Below, piece after piece: positions 9,359-18,162 of a DNA stretch of 64,000 bases. The translations under genes were made by a program, and so were the position numbers. The stretch's first letter is position 1. Each line of letters opens with the position of its first letter. This DNA comes from Granulosicoccus sp964390335 (GTDB lineage: Bacteria > Pseudomonadota > Gammaproteobacteria > Granulosicoccales > Granulosicoccaceae), in the NCBI GenBank assembly GCA_964390335.1, contig CAYMHU010000009.1, forward strand, positions 55,274-119,273. Reading direction: 5' to 3'. The notes below the pieces were generated by a model. It worked only from the letters and a program-made list of their open reading frames with translations. It ran no database searches and had not been told where the DNA came from.

Positions 9359-9672
9359 GAAAATGTCATCCGTTGTCAGTATATGACTCGTTTGCGCTAG
9401 TATAACAGTGTGTGTTGGTCAGAAATTAAGTGTTAATCGTCAAAAATGCGTTAAGACGGCATATTATTCGACGAGCTGGTTCTCAATCCACAGACCGAGT
9501 CAACGCGAGCCTCTGTCCATTCAGATTATCCAGTATCAATCATGCAATATTCAGCAGATTCTTAACACCGCGTCAGCCAAATGGCAGTGATGCTATGCTG
9601 ACTATCGTCGTTCGCCATGAACCTTGATACAATTCGCACACTGTTCAAATTACAATTCAAACTGACACACTT
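9359..9672. other. Divergent intergenic region (314 bp)
   Basis: This spacer separates the minus-strand membrane protein from the plus-strand OmpA protein and must hold both promoters. Short open frames inside it have no ribosome site or recognisable product. A TTGATA at 9624-9629 and TACAAT at 9651-9656 resemble promoter boxes but their spacing (21 bp) is too long for a confident call. I see nothing else in it. Confidence 0.4.
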
Positions 9673-11553
9673 ATGAAAGCTCTTTTAGCGCTGCTATTGC
9701 TCGGCCTGATACTAGGATTTGGTTACTGGAAAAATGAAAACCCGGATGCAACCTTTGCTGATTTTCAAACCGGCGCCAATAATGGTCTCGCCCGACTAAA
9801 AAATGGTTTTGATGCGGTAAAAGACGGTGGACCAGCCAGCAAGCCCGCTATTGCAGAAGAGACGCTCAACGCAAGGCTAGACTCCATCGAATCCGAACTC
9901 GTCGAAGTGCAGCGGGCGGCCGACCCATCCGTCGTTAATGGACGTTTGGCAGAAGCTGAAGGCAGGATCAGCGCGTCAGAAAACCAACTAAGCAACGCGC
10001 TTGCGCAGATAACCAGCGCTGAAGGCAAGCTTAGTGCTCTGGAAGAAAAGACAAACAGCACCACAGACATTGCCAACAATGCACTGGCCCAGGCTTCCGC
10101 TGCGGATGAACAGCTGCAGGCATTTAAAAATGAAATCAATAGCCTGAGCGAGGAAGTAAAAACAGCATCAACCCAGACACCTGCTGCTGAACAACAGCTC
10201 AATGCATTCAGAACCGAACTGGACAACTTAAGCTCGGAGGTCGCAGCATCTGCGAACAAAGCTCAGTTGAGCGGTCAATTGGAAAACTTCAGCCGACAAA
10301 TCTCCGCCAATTCAACAACTCAATCAGAACAAAGCCGGGAGTTGGAAACTCAGTCCACACAGCTTGCGGCACTCAGTGAAAAAATCGATGCATTCGATGC
10401 GCGTATCAACACCTTATCGTTCGATGCGAGTAACGGCCAGGAAGAAGCTGTAGCATCACTAACCGCACAACTCGACCAACGCATCGCAAGTCTGGAGTCC
10501 AAACTGCAAACCGCAAACACGGATTCGCAGCGAATATCACTACTGGAAAGTAACTTGGGTTCAGTCAAGGCAGACCAGCAGCGTATTACTCAGCTAGAAA
10601 CAAAACTGGACTCAGCCAATGCCACGATCAATGAACTACAAAATGCACTTAACGCAGCGAATGCAGATGCGCGTCAGCTAGAATCTGTAAGCAACGAACT
10701 GGCTGCCTCCCGAGTACGAATGGCGGCAATGGAATCGGAAGCCAGCGAAATTGGGCAACAAATAGTAGCACTGACACAGTCTATCGATTCGTTAAAAGCG
10801 CAAGCTGAGACCAATGCAATCGATGAGCAACAAAACGCTATTCGAGCACAGTTGGAGCAACTGCAAGCGCAGCTCGACAACGCACAACTCAGTAAATCTG
10901 ACACTGCGACAACCGAGAACAATGCTGAGGTTGTCGCACTCATGGCTGAACTAGAAGCAACACGTAATAGAATTCAATCCTTGGAACAACGCGTTGTTGA
11001 CCTTCCCGATACAGCCGAACAACAAGCAGGCGCCATGACGGCACAAAACGCATTACAGCAGCAAATTGCCGACCTAGAGCGCAAGATACAAGAATCCGGT
11101 GGCAAAGTAGACCCTGAATTAGCCAGCACTATTTCAGCAGTGGAAGAAAAGGTCAGCGAGATCGCATCGAAAGGGTATGTAACGCAGGAAGAATTACGCG
11201 CCCAGCAAACAGCTGAAAGTATCGAATACAAAATCTATTTTGATCGCAACAGCACCGACATATCTGATGACGCCGCCAAGGTACTCAATTCATTTATTGC
11301 TCAAGAAAAAAATCGTACCACCGGTATTTCAATATTCGGCTTCACCGACCGACGTGGCTCTGCCAGTTATAACCAGCAGTTAGCTTTAAAGCGTGCCGCC
11401 AATGTTCGCTCATACTTAATCCAGAAAGGCTTTAGCTTCACAAAAATTAAATCGATTAGCGGATTAGGCGAAGATGCAGCAGCCGTGAATCTTGAAGATG
11501 GGGCCGAAGATGCACAACAACGGTTTGTTGTTATTTACGCAGACCAACCTTAA
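9673..11553 (+). CDS. Envelope-spanning coiled-coil protein with C-terminal OmpA domain
   Basis: A 626-residue protein. Residues 1-20 are one hydrophobic segment, either an uncleaved inner-membrane anchor or a signal. About residues 60-500 are heptad-rich, low in aromatic residues and full of Ala, Glu, Gln, Ser and Asn, that is, a very long coiled coil. The last 110 residues are an OmpA-like peptidoglycan-binding domain: IYFDRNSTDISDDA, FGFTDRRGSASYNQQLALKRA with the conserved Asp and Arg that grip diaminopimelate, and GLGED. The layout suggests a tether from the inner membrane to peptidoglycan. No partner gene is adjacent, and its specific role is unknown. Confidence 0.82.
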   Translation: MKALLALLLLGLILGFGYWKNENPDATFADFQTGANNGLARLKNGFDAVKDGGPASKPAIAEETLNARLDSIESELVEVQRAADPSVVNGRLAEAEGRISASENQLSNALAQITSAEGKLSALEEKTNSTTDIANNALAQASAADEQLQAFKNEINSLSEEVKTASTQTPAAEQQLNAFRTELDNLSSEVAASANKAQLSGQLENFSRQISANSTTQSEQSRELETQSTQLAALSEKIDAFDARINTLSFDASNGQEEAVASLTAQLDQRIASLESKLQTANTDSQRISLLESNLGSVKADQQRITQLETKLDSANATINELQNALNAANADARQLESVSNELAASRVRMAAMESEASEIGQQIVALTQSIDSLKAQAETNAIDEQQNAIRAQLEQLQAQLDNAQLSKSDTATTENNAEVVALMAELEATRNRIQSLEQRVVDLPDTAEQQAGAMTAQNALQQQIADLERKIQESGGKVDPELASTISAVEEKVSEIASKGYVTQEELRAQQTAESIEYKIYFDRNSTDISDDAAKVLNSFIAQEKNRTTGISIFGFTDRRGSASYNQQLALKRAANVRSYLIQKGFSFTKIKSISGLGEDAAAVNLEDGAEDAQQRFVVIYADQP

Positions 11554-11607
11554 CGTATTGGGTAAACGTTTCACTACGTTTGTCAATTTAATTCAGGAAC
11601 AACAAAA

Positions 11608-12222
11608 ATGGACATCCCGATTAACGAACACGACTGTCTGTTAGTTATCGATGTACAAAACGACTTTTGTGCTGGTGGCGCTTTGGCAGTGCCTGATGGT
11701 GATGCTGTTGTTGAACAGATTAACGCGTTGTGCAGTCAGTTCAGTGTCATTGTCGGCACGCAAGATTGGCATCCGGCCGGTCATGCCTCGTTTGCCAGTG
11801 TACATGACGGTCAAGACCCGTTTTCTGAAATAACGATGCCTTATGGCCCGCAAACCCTGTGGCCAGTTCACTGCATACAAGGAACACCTGGTGCTGAGTT
11901 TCATCCAAAACTCAATACTGAACCTATGCAGAACGTGATACGAAAAGGCTTCAGATCATCCATCGATTCATACTCAGCATTTTACGAAAATGATCATACA
12001 ACCACCACCGGCCTTAGCGGCTACTTAAAAGAGCGTGGCATCAAACGGGTATTCTGTGTTGGTTTAGCCACAGACTATTGCGTGAGGTTCTCGGCCGAGG
12101 ATGCGATTAAGGAGGGCTTCGACACCTTCGTCATAGAAAGCGCGTGCAGAGGAATTGATTTAGATGGTTCAGTTGAAGCAGCAAAAGCATCAATGACCCA
12201 GCTCGGTGTCCAAATAATTTAA
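11608..12222 (+). CDS. pncA: Nicotinamidase
   Basis: A 204-residue isochorismatase-fold amidase. The catalytic triad is visible as D15 (VIDVQNDF), K113 (VIRKGF) and C158 (ATDYCV). The metal-binding residues D53, H55 and H59 occur in TQDWHPAGH, which separates true nicotinamidases from other family members. It hydrolyses nicotinamide to nicotinate and ammonia for NAD salvage in the cytoplasm. AGGAACAAC lies before the ATG. Length and motifs match E. coli PncA. Confidence 0.93.
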   Translation: MDIPINEHDCLLVIDVQNDFCAGGALAVPDGDAVVEQINALCSQFSVIVGTQDWHPAGHASFASVHDGQDPFSEITMPYGPQTLWPVHCIQGTPGAEFHPKLNTEPMQNVIRKGFRSSIDSYSAFYENDHTTTTGLSGYLKERGIKRVFCVGLATDYCVRFSAEDAIKEGFDTFVIESACRGIDLDGSVEAAKASMTQLGVQII

Positions 12223-12250
12223 CGAGTGGTTAGTCTGCATTGCGGATAAT

Positions 12251-13150
12251 TCATTGCTCAACAATTTTATACGCAATAGTATGGGCGAGATCGTCACTGG
12301 CCATGATACCCATGCCCAACTGCCCAGCATCTTCAAGCACAACCGATTCGCGCCTCACAAAGAGCGCTGCTTGTCCATTGCGCTGCACGTAGGTTCCGTT
12401 CGTACTGGAATCCGTTAATATCAATTGACCTGCGCGCCAGGCAATCTGAGCGTGATGACGACTGACCCTATCGCCATTCATTTGCAGCACGCACTCAGTG
12501 TCGCGCCCAATGGTGATATCACCACTGTGTTTATCTAATCGACAGCTTTTCAAATTAGCACTGATTTCCATAAATCGGTCTTCGTTTTGCGCATGCTTTA
12601 TATTCACCGGTGCGGCAACGCGGGTGTGCATTGATTCGTCCGTTTCCCAAGCAACCCGGTACACTCCCATGGCCTCGCTGATACCTTTTACATTAATGGT
12701 ATCCAGCAGCGTCGCCTTGGCGCGGTTGCCAGTATTCAGTAATGCCACCGTCTGCTCGGTTGCGGTAATTTCGTCTGTTTTGGCGTATGAAGCGACCCGT
12801 GCTGCGATGTTGACGGCATTGCCATAGACATCGCCTTTGTCCGGTATGACAGGACCAAAGTGGAAGCCAACACGAACTGACAACGGAGTGGTTTTATGCC
12901 GTTTTTGCATCTCAGTGGCTGCATGTAATGCGTCATTACAATCGTCAAAACTGGCCAACGTAGAATCGCCAACGGTTCGAAGCACTGTGCCTGAATTGTT
13001 GCTGACCGCATCCGCCATAAACGCCAGACTTTCAGCCACCCGACGATGCGCTTCCACATCACCTACTCGCTCATACAGTTCTGTACTGCCAGCAATGTCA
13101 GCGAATAATATTGCCAGCGTTTGTTGCAAATTTCCCTCTCTCACAGTCAA
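12251..13150 (-). CDS. Class III adenylate/guanylate cyclase with C-terminal FHA domain
   Basis: A 299-residue soluble protein. Residues 8-170 form a class III cyclase domain with both metal aspartates (D18 in LFADIAGST, D62 in VGDS), D107 in KGDVYG, and N114 and R118 in VNIAAR for transition-state binding. The usual purine-recognising lysine is R58, a conservative change. Residues about 205-285 form a forkhead-associated domain (ITIGRD, RVSRHHAQI, DSSTNGTYV), which binds phosphothreonine peptides. The domains predict a cyclic-nucleotide enzyme steered by Ser/Thr phosphorylation, though no kinase gene is nearby. Purine choice (cAMP or cGMP) is uncertain. It converges with pncA. Confidence 0.88.
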   Translation of the reverse strand: MTVREGNLQQTLAILFADIAGSTELYERVGDVEAHRRVAESLAFMADAVSNNSGTVLRTVGDSTLASFDDCNDALHAATEMQKRHKTTPLSVRVGFHFGPVIPDKGDVYGNAVNIAARVASYAKTDEITATEQTVALLNTGNRAKATLLDTINVKGISEAMGVYRVAWETDESMHTRVAAPVNIKHAQNEDRFMEISANLKSCRLDKHSGDITIGRDTECVLQMNGDRVSRHHAQIAWRAGQLILTDSSTNGTYVQRNGQAALFVRRESVVLEDAGQLGMGIMASDDLAHTIAYKIVEQ

Positions 13151-13258
13151 CTCTGTTAATCATAAACACACGATAAGCCTGCACTTGCGGCAAATGCGAA
13201 TCAGGCATTCTGGTACCATATACCGATATTAACAGGCGGCAAGCTGTCGGGACAAACT

Positions 13259-14098
13259 ATGGGTGAATTAGAAGCAGTAGATTACACCGCCGCCGATGCG
13301 GACATCAAATTTGTCAATTCTTTACGTGAAACCGGATTCGGGGTCCTCACCAATCACCCAATTGCCGAAGACACGGTCAATGCAATCTATGACAGTTGGT
13401 ACGGTTTTTTTTCCAGCGATACCAAAGATGACTATCTATTCGATCCGAACAAATTTGATGGTTTTTTTCCAACGACCATGGCCGAAACTGCAAAAGGTCA
13501 TTCAGTACCTGACTTAAAGGAATACTTTCACTACTACCCATGGGGTAGGTGCCCTGAAGCACTCAAACAACAGATTGATTCCTATTACAACGAAACCGTT
13601 AACCTTGCAGCAACGTTACTTGGCTGGGTAGAAAAACACACGCCAAAAGAGGTTGCCGAGAATTTTCGCGAGCCCTTGTCGCAAATGATTCAAGGTAGCG
13701 AGCAATCCTTGTTACGCGTATTGCACTACCCACCATTGCCGGCGAGCACCGATCCTCAAGCCATACGCGCCAGCGCACATGAAGACATCAACCTACTGAC
13801 TATTTTACCGGCGAGCAACGAACCGGGACTACAGGTTAAGAAACGTGACGGCTCATGGTTGGATGTACCGTGCCACTTTGGTAACCTCATTATTAATGTT
13901 GGCGACATGTTGCAAGAGGCATCTTCACGGCACTTTCCATCCACGACGCACCGGGTGATTAACCCAGAAGGCAGCGATGCTCGCAAATCGCGTATATCGC
14001 TACCGTTGTTCCTGCATCCACGACCTGATGTTGTGCTGTCTGATCGTTACACGGCGGGCGAATACTTAACAGAACGTTTAACTGAATTACGAGGCTAG
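13259..14098 (+). CDS. 2-oxoglutarate/Fe(II) oxygenase, isopenicillin N synthase-like
   Basis: A 279-residue oxygenase. The iron triad is His and Asp in SAHEDINLLTIL and the distal His in FPSTTHRVINP; the 2-oxoglutarate-binding Arg-x-Ser follows in RKSRISLPLF. The N-terminal block (FVNSLRETGFGVLTNHPI) is the DIOX_N region of the plant and bacterial DAO/IPNS family. The substrate cannot be predicted. Four bases after its stop begins the stump of a short-chain dehydrogenase, which suggests the pair once formed an oxidation operon. GGGAC lies about 8 nt before the ATG. Confidence 0.88.
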   Translation: MGELEAVDYTAADADIKFVNSLRETGFGVLTNHPIAEDTVNAIYDSWYGFFSSDTKDDYLFDPNKFDGFFPTTMAETAKGHSVPDLKEYFHYYPWGRCPEALKQQIDSYYNETVNLAATLLGWVEKHTPKEVAENFREPLSQMIQGSEQSLLRVLHYPPLPASTDPQAIRASAHEDINLLTILPASNEPGLQVKKRDGSWLDVPCHFGNLIINVGDMLQEASSRHFPSTTHRVINPEGSDARKSRISLPLFLHPRPDVVLSDRYTAGEYLTERLTELRG

Positions 14099-14102
14099 TA
14101 CC

Positions 14103-14156
14103 ATGTCAAAAATTGCGTTAGTCACCGGCGCGGGTTCAGGTATCGGGCGTGGTTAA
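14103..14156 (+). pseudogene. Short-chain dehydrogenase stump (17 codons)
   Basis: Directly after the oxygenase stop, an ATG opens a frame that reads MSKIALVTGAGSGIGRG and then a TAA. That is an exact start of a classical SDR: the first beta strand plus the TGxxxGIG cofactor motif. The remaining 220 or more residues are missing, and within 9 bp of the stop lies the end of the convergent amidohydrolase gene. The likely explanation is a deletion or rearrangement that removed the body of the gene. It is too short to encode a working enzyme. Confidence 0.8.
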
Positions 14157-14164
14157 ATGACCAT

Positions 14165-15349
14165 TTACAACGGCATCGCTGTTTCCACTATTGATGTCCA
14201 ATAACTGCAACCATACGGAATTGCATCATCGTTAAAGTCGTATTGTGGATGATGCAATGAAGCTGACTCACCATTACCCACAAATATAAACGCACCCGGA
14301 CGTGCGTTTAGCATAAAAGAGAAATCTTCTGCTCCCATCATGGGTGTAATGTCTACATCGACTTGATCGCTGCCAACCACCTGGCTGGCAACACGGCCTG
14401 CAAAGCCCGCCTCTTCTACACTGTTTACTGTGCATGGGTAGTCGCGAGTATAAACAAGCTTCACGGTTGCGCCCATTGCTTTAGCAGTGTGTTCCACTAT
14501 CTCATGAAAGCGTTTTTCGGCATGGTCCTGAATTGCAGCGTTTAGAGTTCTAACCGTGCCTTTAATGGTTACCGTTTGCGGAATCACATTGTAACTATCG
14601 CCATCGCTGTGCACCGATGTGACCGACACAACAACAGATTCCATCGGGTCAACGTTGCGCGACGCTATAGATTGCAACGACAGAATAATTTGCGAAGTCA
14701 CCAGCGTGGTATCAATTGCGTATTGTGGCATTGCCGCATGCCCGCCTACACCTTCAATGGTTACGTGAAATATATCGGCAGCCGCCATGATCGGCCCTGC
14801 GCGTACACCAAAGTAACCCAGTGGCATATTGGGCATGTTATGCATGCCAAACACTTGGTTAATATTAAAACGCTCCATCAAACCGTCATTAACCATTTCA
14901 CGACCACCACCGCCTCCTTCTTCAGCCGGTTGAAAAATGACAACCACCGTGCCATTAAAACTACGGCTGTCGGCGAGTACCTTAGCAGCACCCAACAACA
15001 TGGCCGTATGACCGTCATGACCACACGCGTGCATTTTCCCATCGATTTTGGATGCGTATTGCAGCTGGGTATCTTCAATGATAGGCAGCGCATCCATATC
15101 GGCGCGTAAGCCTACAACCATGCCTGAGTCGTTTTTTTCCCCCTTGATAACACCGACAACACCTGTTTTGCCAATGCCTTCAACCACGTCATCCACGCCA
15201 AAACTGCGCAGTTTCTCTGCAACAAATTCCGCAGTGCGATGCACATCGAATTCCAATTCCGGGTATTGATGCAGCTCGTGTCGCCAAGCAGTGATGTCTT
15301 GCAGCAGCGGCTGGACTCTTTTATCAATTTGGGTGTTTTGGGTTACCAT
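14165..15349 (-). CDS. M20D amidohydrolase (hippurate hydrolase / IAA-amino acid hydrolase type)
   Basis: A 394-residue metallopeptidase-fold amidohydrolase. AWRHELHQYPELEF opens the family; metal ligands include C109 and H111 in HACGHDGHTA, with the catalytic glutamates in FQPAEEGGGGG (about 143-144) and a late His in HHPQYDFND. These enzymes cut N-acyl amino acids such as hippurate, N-acetyl amino acids or auxin conjugates in the cytoplasm. The gene is divergent from the PLP decarboxylase with a 40-bp gap, so they may share regulation. The exact acyl-amino-acid substrate is unknown. Confidence 0.88.
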   Translation of the reverse strand: MVTQNTQIDKRVQPLLQDITAWRHELHQYPELEFDVHRTAEFVAEKLRSFGVDDVVEGIGKTGVVGVIKGEKNDSGMVVGLRADMDALPIIEDTQLQYASKIDGKMHACGHDGHTAMLLGAAKVLADSRSFNGTVVVIFQPAEEGGGGGREMVNDGLMERFNINQVFGMHNMPNMPLGYFGVRAGPIMAAADIFHVTIEGVGGHAAMPQYAIDTTLVTSQIILSLQSIASRNVDPMESVVVSVTSVHSDGDSYNVIPQTVTIKGTVRTLNAAIQDHAEKRFHEIVEHTAKAMGATVKLVYTRDYPCTVNSVEEAGFAGRVASQVVGSDQVDVDITPMMGAEDFSFMLNARPGAFIFVGNGESASLHHPQYDFNDDAIPYGCSYWTSIVETAMPL

Positions 15350-15389
15350 AGATTCAATTTACTATGCAAAATAGCTGAGCGCCACACCT

Positions 15390-16799
15390 GTGACACAAAA
15401 AATAGACTTTGGTACATGGTCACACGCCGCCGCTGACTGGTCAACGCAGTATATGGACAGCATTGCCCAGCAACCCGTTCGAGCCCAATGTGCCCCCGGT
15501 GATATTTCAAAGCAGATTGCCCCGTCACCGCCCGAAACGGCTGAATCCATGGAGGTCATTTTTAATGACTTCAAATCCATCATCCCCGATGGCATGACCC
15601 ACTGGCAACATCCTCGGTTTTTTGCGTACTTTCCCAGCAACGCCGCTCCAGCAGCCATCATTGCAGAGCAATTGGCAACCGCGATGTCAGCTCAATGTAT
15701 GTTGTGGCAAACCTCACCAGCCGCAACCGAGCTCGAAGAGTGCATGGTTGACTGGTTACGCCTGGCTTTCGGATTACCCGATACCTACAGTGGCGTATTA
15801 CAAGATACCGCGTCCAGCGTCACACTGTGTGCTGTATTAACAATGCGTGAACGCGCCTTGAACTGGAAAGGCAATCAAACCGGATTATCCGGACAACCGA
15901 AAATCAGAATCTACGCGTCATCCCGTACGCATAGTTCTATAGATAAAGCTTTATGGGTTGCCGGTCTCGGACAAGACAACTTAGTCAAGATCCCCACCGA
16001 CGATAACTATCAAATCCGTACCGACTTACTGGCTAAAGCCATTGCGGACGATAGAGCCAATGGTTATTTACCGGGCGGTATCGTGGTGTGTGTTGGCGGT
16101 ACATCGATGGGTGCTACCGACAATGTACGCGCCGTTTGCGAACTTGCGCAACGCGAAAATTTGTTCACGCACGTGGATGCTGCGTGGGCCGGCTCTGCCA
16201 TGATCTGCCCGGAATACCGATCGCTGTGGGACGGCATAGAGCTCGCGGACAGTATCGTTATCAACCCACACAAATGGTTAGGCGCGCCGATGGAGTGCTC
16301 GGCTCATTTCGTGCGCCAACCAGAGTTACTACAAGCCACGTTATCAATACAACCAGAGTATCTTAAAACACGTGGCCATCAAGACATCACCAACTTTAGC
16401 GAGTGGTCAGTTCAATTAGGTCGTCGATTTCGAGCACTTAAAATCTGGTTTTTGTTGCGTGCCTATGGTGTAAACGGTTTACAAACCATGATTAGAAATC
16501 ATGTGCAATGGTCTGAGAAACTGTGCACAGCACTGCAGGCCGAACCAGACTTTGAAATTGTCACCCAACCCATTCTGTCTTTGTTCACATTTCGCTACAA
16601 ACCCGCAACCGACATCGATCTTGATCAATTAAATTTGCAACTGGTAGAAAAAATAAATAACGATGGCAGAATTTATTTAACGCAAACTGACCATGATGGA
16701 CAGAAAGTGATTCGGTTTATGACCGGGCAATTTGATATGCAAGAAAAGGATATTGATGTGGCTCTTAGGACCATAATCGAGCTTGCAAGAGGGTTATAA
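15390..16799 (+). CDS. PLP-dependent aromatic-type amino acid decarboxylase (group II)
   Basis: A 469-residue group II decarboxylase. HPRFFAYFPS near residue 75 is the substrate-pocket block, HVDAAWAGSA holds the PLP-binding Asp, and K295 in INPHKWLG is the Schiff-base lysine. The order and spacing match aromatic-L-amino-acid decarboxylases (tyrosine, DOPA, tryptophan, phenylalanine). It would release CO2 and an aryl amine in the cytoplasm. I use GTG 15390; the ribosome site is weak (GAG about 12 nt upstream). Substrate specificity is not resolved. Confidence 0.88.
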   Translation: MTQKIDFGTWSHAAADWSTQYMDSIAQQPVRAQCAPGDISKQIAPSPPETAESMEVIFNDFKSIIPDGMTHWQHPRFFAYFPSNAAPAAIIAEQLATAMSAQCMLWQTSPAATELEECMVDWLRLAFGLPDTYSGVLQDTASSVTLCAVLTMRERALNWKGNQTGLSGQPKIRIYASSRTHSSIDKALWVAGLGQDNLVKIPTDDNYQIRTDLLAKAIADDRANGYLPGGIVVCVGGTSMGATDNVRAVCELAQRENLFTHVDAAWAGSAMICPEYRSLWDGIELADSIVINPHKWLGAPMECSAHFVRQPELLQATLSIQPEYLKTRGHQDITNFSEWSVQLGRRFRALKIWFLLRAYGVNGLQTMIRNHVQWSEKLCTALQAEPDFEIVTQPILSLFTFRYKPATDIDLDQLNLQLVEKINNDGRIYLTQTDHDGQKVIRFMTGQFDMQEKDIDVALRTIIELARGL

Positions 16800-17003
16800 C
16801 GGTTATTTTTTTTTGCAGTAGTCCGCGAAAGCAGTCGATAAGCACGAAAAATAAAGTGAACTTTCGTCCCGCGTTCCTGCTCCAAGCCTCATGCTAGCTT
16901 TTGATATTCAACGCATTATTTCTCAATCGCGATATTATGCGCAATTTGCAGCAATTATTCGACACGACCGAACCAGCGTGAATACGCTATCCTTCGATAC
17001 ATA

Positions 17004-17040
17004 ACAGTCAAATCGATACAGTTAAATTGAACAGTCAAAT
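17004..17040 (+). repeat. Three direct copies of ACAGTYAAAT before the desaturase gene
   Basis: ACAGTCAAAT occurs at 17004-17013 and 17031-17040, with ACAGTTAAAT between them at 17018-17027, giving periods of 14 and 13 bp. The array ends 47 bp before the desaturase start. It lies in the 288-bp spacer after the decarboxylase, which otherwise shows only a weak T-rich end near 16801-16814. Regularly spaced direct repeats this close to a start suggest a regulator site; no binding protein is known. Confidence 0.5.
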
Positions 17041-17087
17041 TAACTATCAGCCTTAGCGTCGCATCAACCTATTTAGAGAACATCCAA

Positions 17088-18110
17088 TTGACACACAAAC
17101 AAAAACCGTGGTCGGCACGCCTTGCGCCTTACCGCCGACCCGACAATACCCGAGCAGTCATTGAAATAATAATAACAGTGGTGCCATTTGTCGCGTTATG
17201 GGCAGGTATCTGGTGGCTATTAAAAACCGGCATGGTCACAACCATGGTGGCTGGCTGCTTGGCACTTTTACCCGCTGCCGGGTTAATGGTCAGACTGTTT
17301 ATCATCCAGCACGACTGCGGGCACGGCTCTTTGTTCAGCTCAAGAAAAGCCAACGATTGGACTGGTCGAATATTGGGCATCGTGACCATGACGCCGTACG
17401 AGTACTGGCGTAAACAGCATGCCGCGCATCATGCCAGTTCCGGCAATTTAGACCGACGCGGTATGGGCGACATCGACACGTTAACGGTTGAAGAATATTT
17501 AGACAAAGGCTTTTTTGGACGCTTAGTCTATCGCTTGTATCGACATCCGGCAGTTATGTTCGGCTTAGGGCCTGCCTACTTATTCTTATTGCGGCATCGC
17601 ATTCCAGTGGGTTCAATGAAAGAAGGTTCAAAACCCTGGATTAGCACGATAGCCACTAACATTGGCATCGTCGTGGTATCGGCGGTCATGATTTACTTCA
17701 TAGGCTGGAAATTATTTTTAACCATTCAAATTCCCATTGTGGTACTAGGTGCGTCCATTGGCGTGTGGATGTTTTACGTGCAACACCAGTTTGACGAAAC
17801 CCATTGGCAACGTAACGAAGACTGGAAACATGAAACAGGCGCGTTGCACGGTAGCTCGTACTACGATTTACCGAAACCGCTGATGTGGCTCACCGGCAAC
17901 ATTGGCATCCACCACGTACACCACCTATCCAGCCGAATTGCGTTTCATAAATTACCGCAAGTCGTTAAAGATAACCCCGAACTAAAAACCATCGGTCGCT
18001 TAACCTTTCTGGAAAGTCTGAAGTGTGTGAAGCTTGCTTTGTGGGACGAAAAAAAGCGCGAATTGATTTCGTTTCGCGATTTGAAAACAAGTAATCTCGC
18101 CATAGGGTAG
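17088..18110 (+). CDS. Membrane fatty acid desaturase (DesA-like)
   Basis: A 340-residue integral membrane di-iron desaturase. The three histidine boxes are HDCGH at 75-79, HAAHH at 111-115 and HHVHH at 275-279, with hydrophobic spans at about 25-45, 50-72, 150-170 and 185-235. Such proteins insert a double bond in acyl chains of membrane lipids and often respond to cold. I start at TTG 17088, with AGAGAAC upstream, because no ATG or GTG is better placed. The spacing of boxes fits the omega-6/omega-3 group. Its stop codon lies inside the first copy of a 15-bp tandem repeat. Confidence 0.87.
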   Translation: MTHKQKPWSARLAPYRRPDNTRAVIEIIITVVPFVALWAGIWWLLKTGMVTTMVAGCLALLPAAGLMVRLFIIQHDCGHGSLFSSRKANDWTGRILGIVTMTPYEYWRKQHAAHHASSGNLDRRGMGDIDTLTVEEYLDKGFFGRLVYRLYRHPAVMFGLGPAYLFLLRHRIPVGSMKEGSKPWISTIATNIGIVVVSAVMIYFIGWKLFLTIQIPIVVLGASIGVWMFYVQHQFDETHWQRNEDWKHETGALHGSSYYDLPKPLMWLTGNIGIHHVHHLSSRIAFHKLPQVVKDNPELKTIGRLTFLESLKCVKLALWDEKKRELISFRDLKTSNLAIG

Positions 18111-18160
18111 CGGTTATGGGGGTAGCGGTTATGGGGGTAGCGGTTATAGGGGTAGCCGCT
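18105..18160 (+). repeat. 15-bp tandem repeat, 3.7 copies, overlapping the desaturase stop
   Basis: The unit GGGTAGCGGTTATGG runs at 18105-18119 and 18120-18134, with one mismatch in the third copy (18135-18149) and a partial fourth (18150-18160). The desaturase TAG is inside the first copy. The last copy forms an inverted repeat, GGGGTAGC at 18149-18156 with GCTACCCC at 18162-18169, which could act as a two-way terminator between the convergent desaturase and pyrC genes. Confidence 0.9.
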
Positions 18161-18162
18161 AG

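Noticed and set aside
9622..9656. Promoter for the OmpA gene
   Set aside because: Boxes are recognisable but the 21-bp spacing is outside the normal range.
9765..10259. Ser/Ala-rich 164-codon frame opposite the coiled-coil region
   Set aside because: Product of biased codons in the coiled coil; no start signal.
14576..15109. 177-codon frame on + strand opposite the M20 amidohydrolase
   Set aside because: Lies within a well-supported gene; His/Arg-rich composition typical of antisense reading.
18105..18160. Tandem repeat as a CRISPR array
   Set aside because: Units are contiguous with no spacers and no cas genes are nearby.
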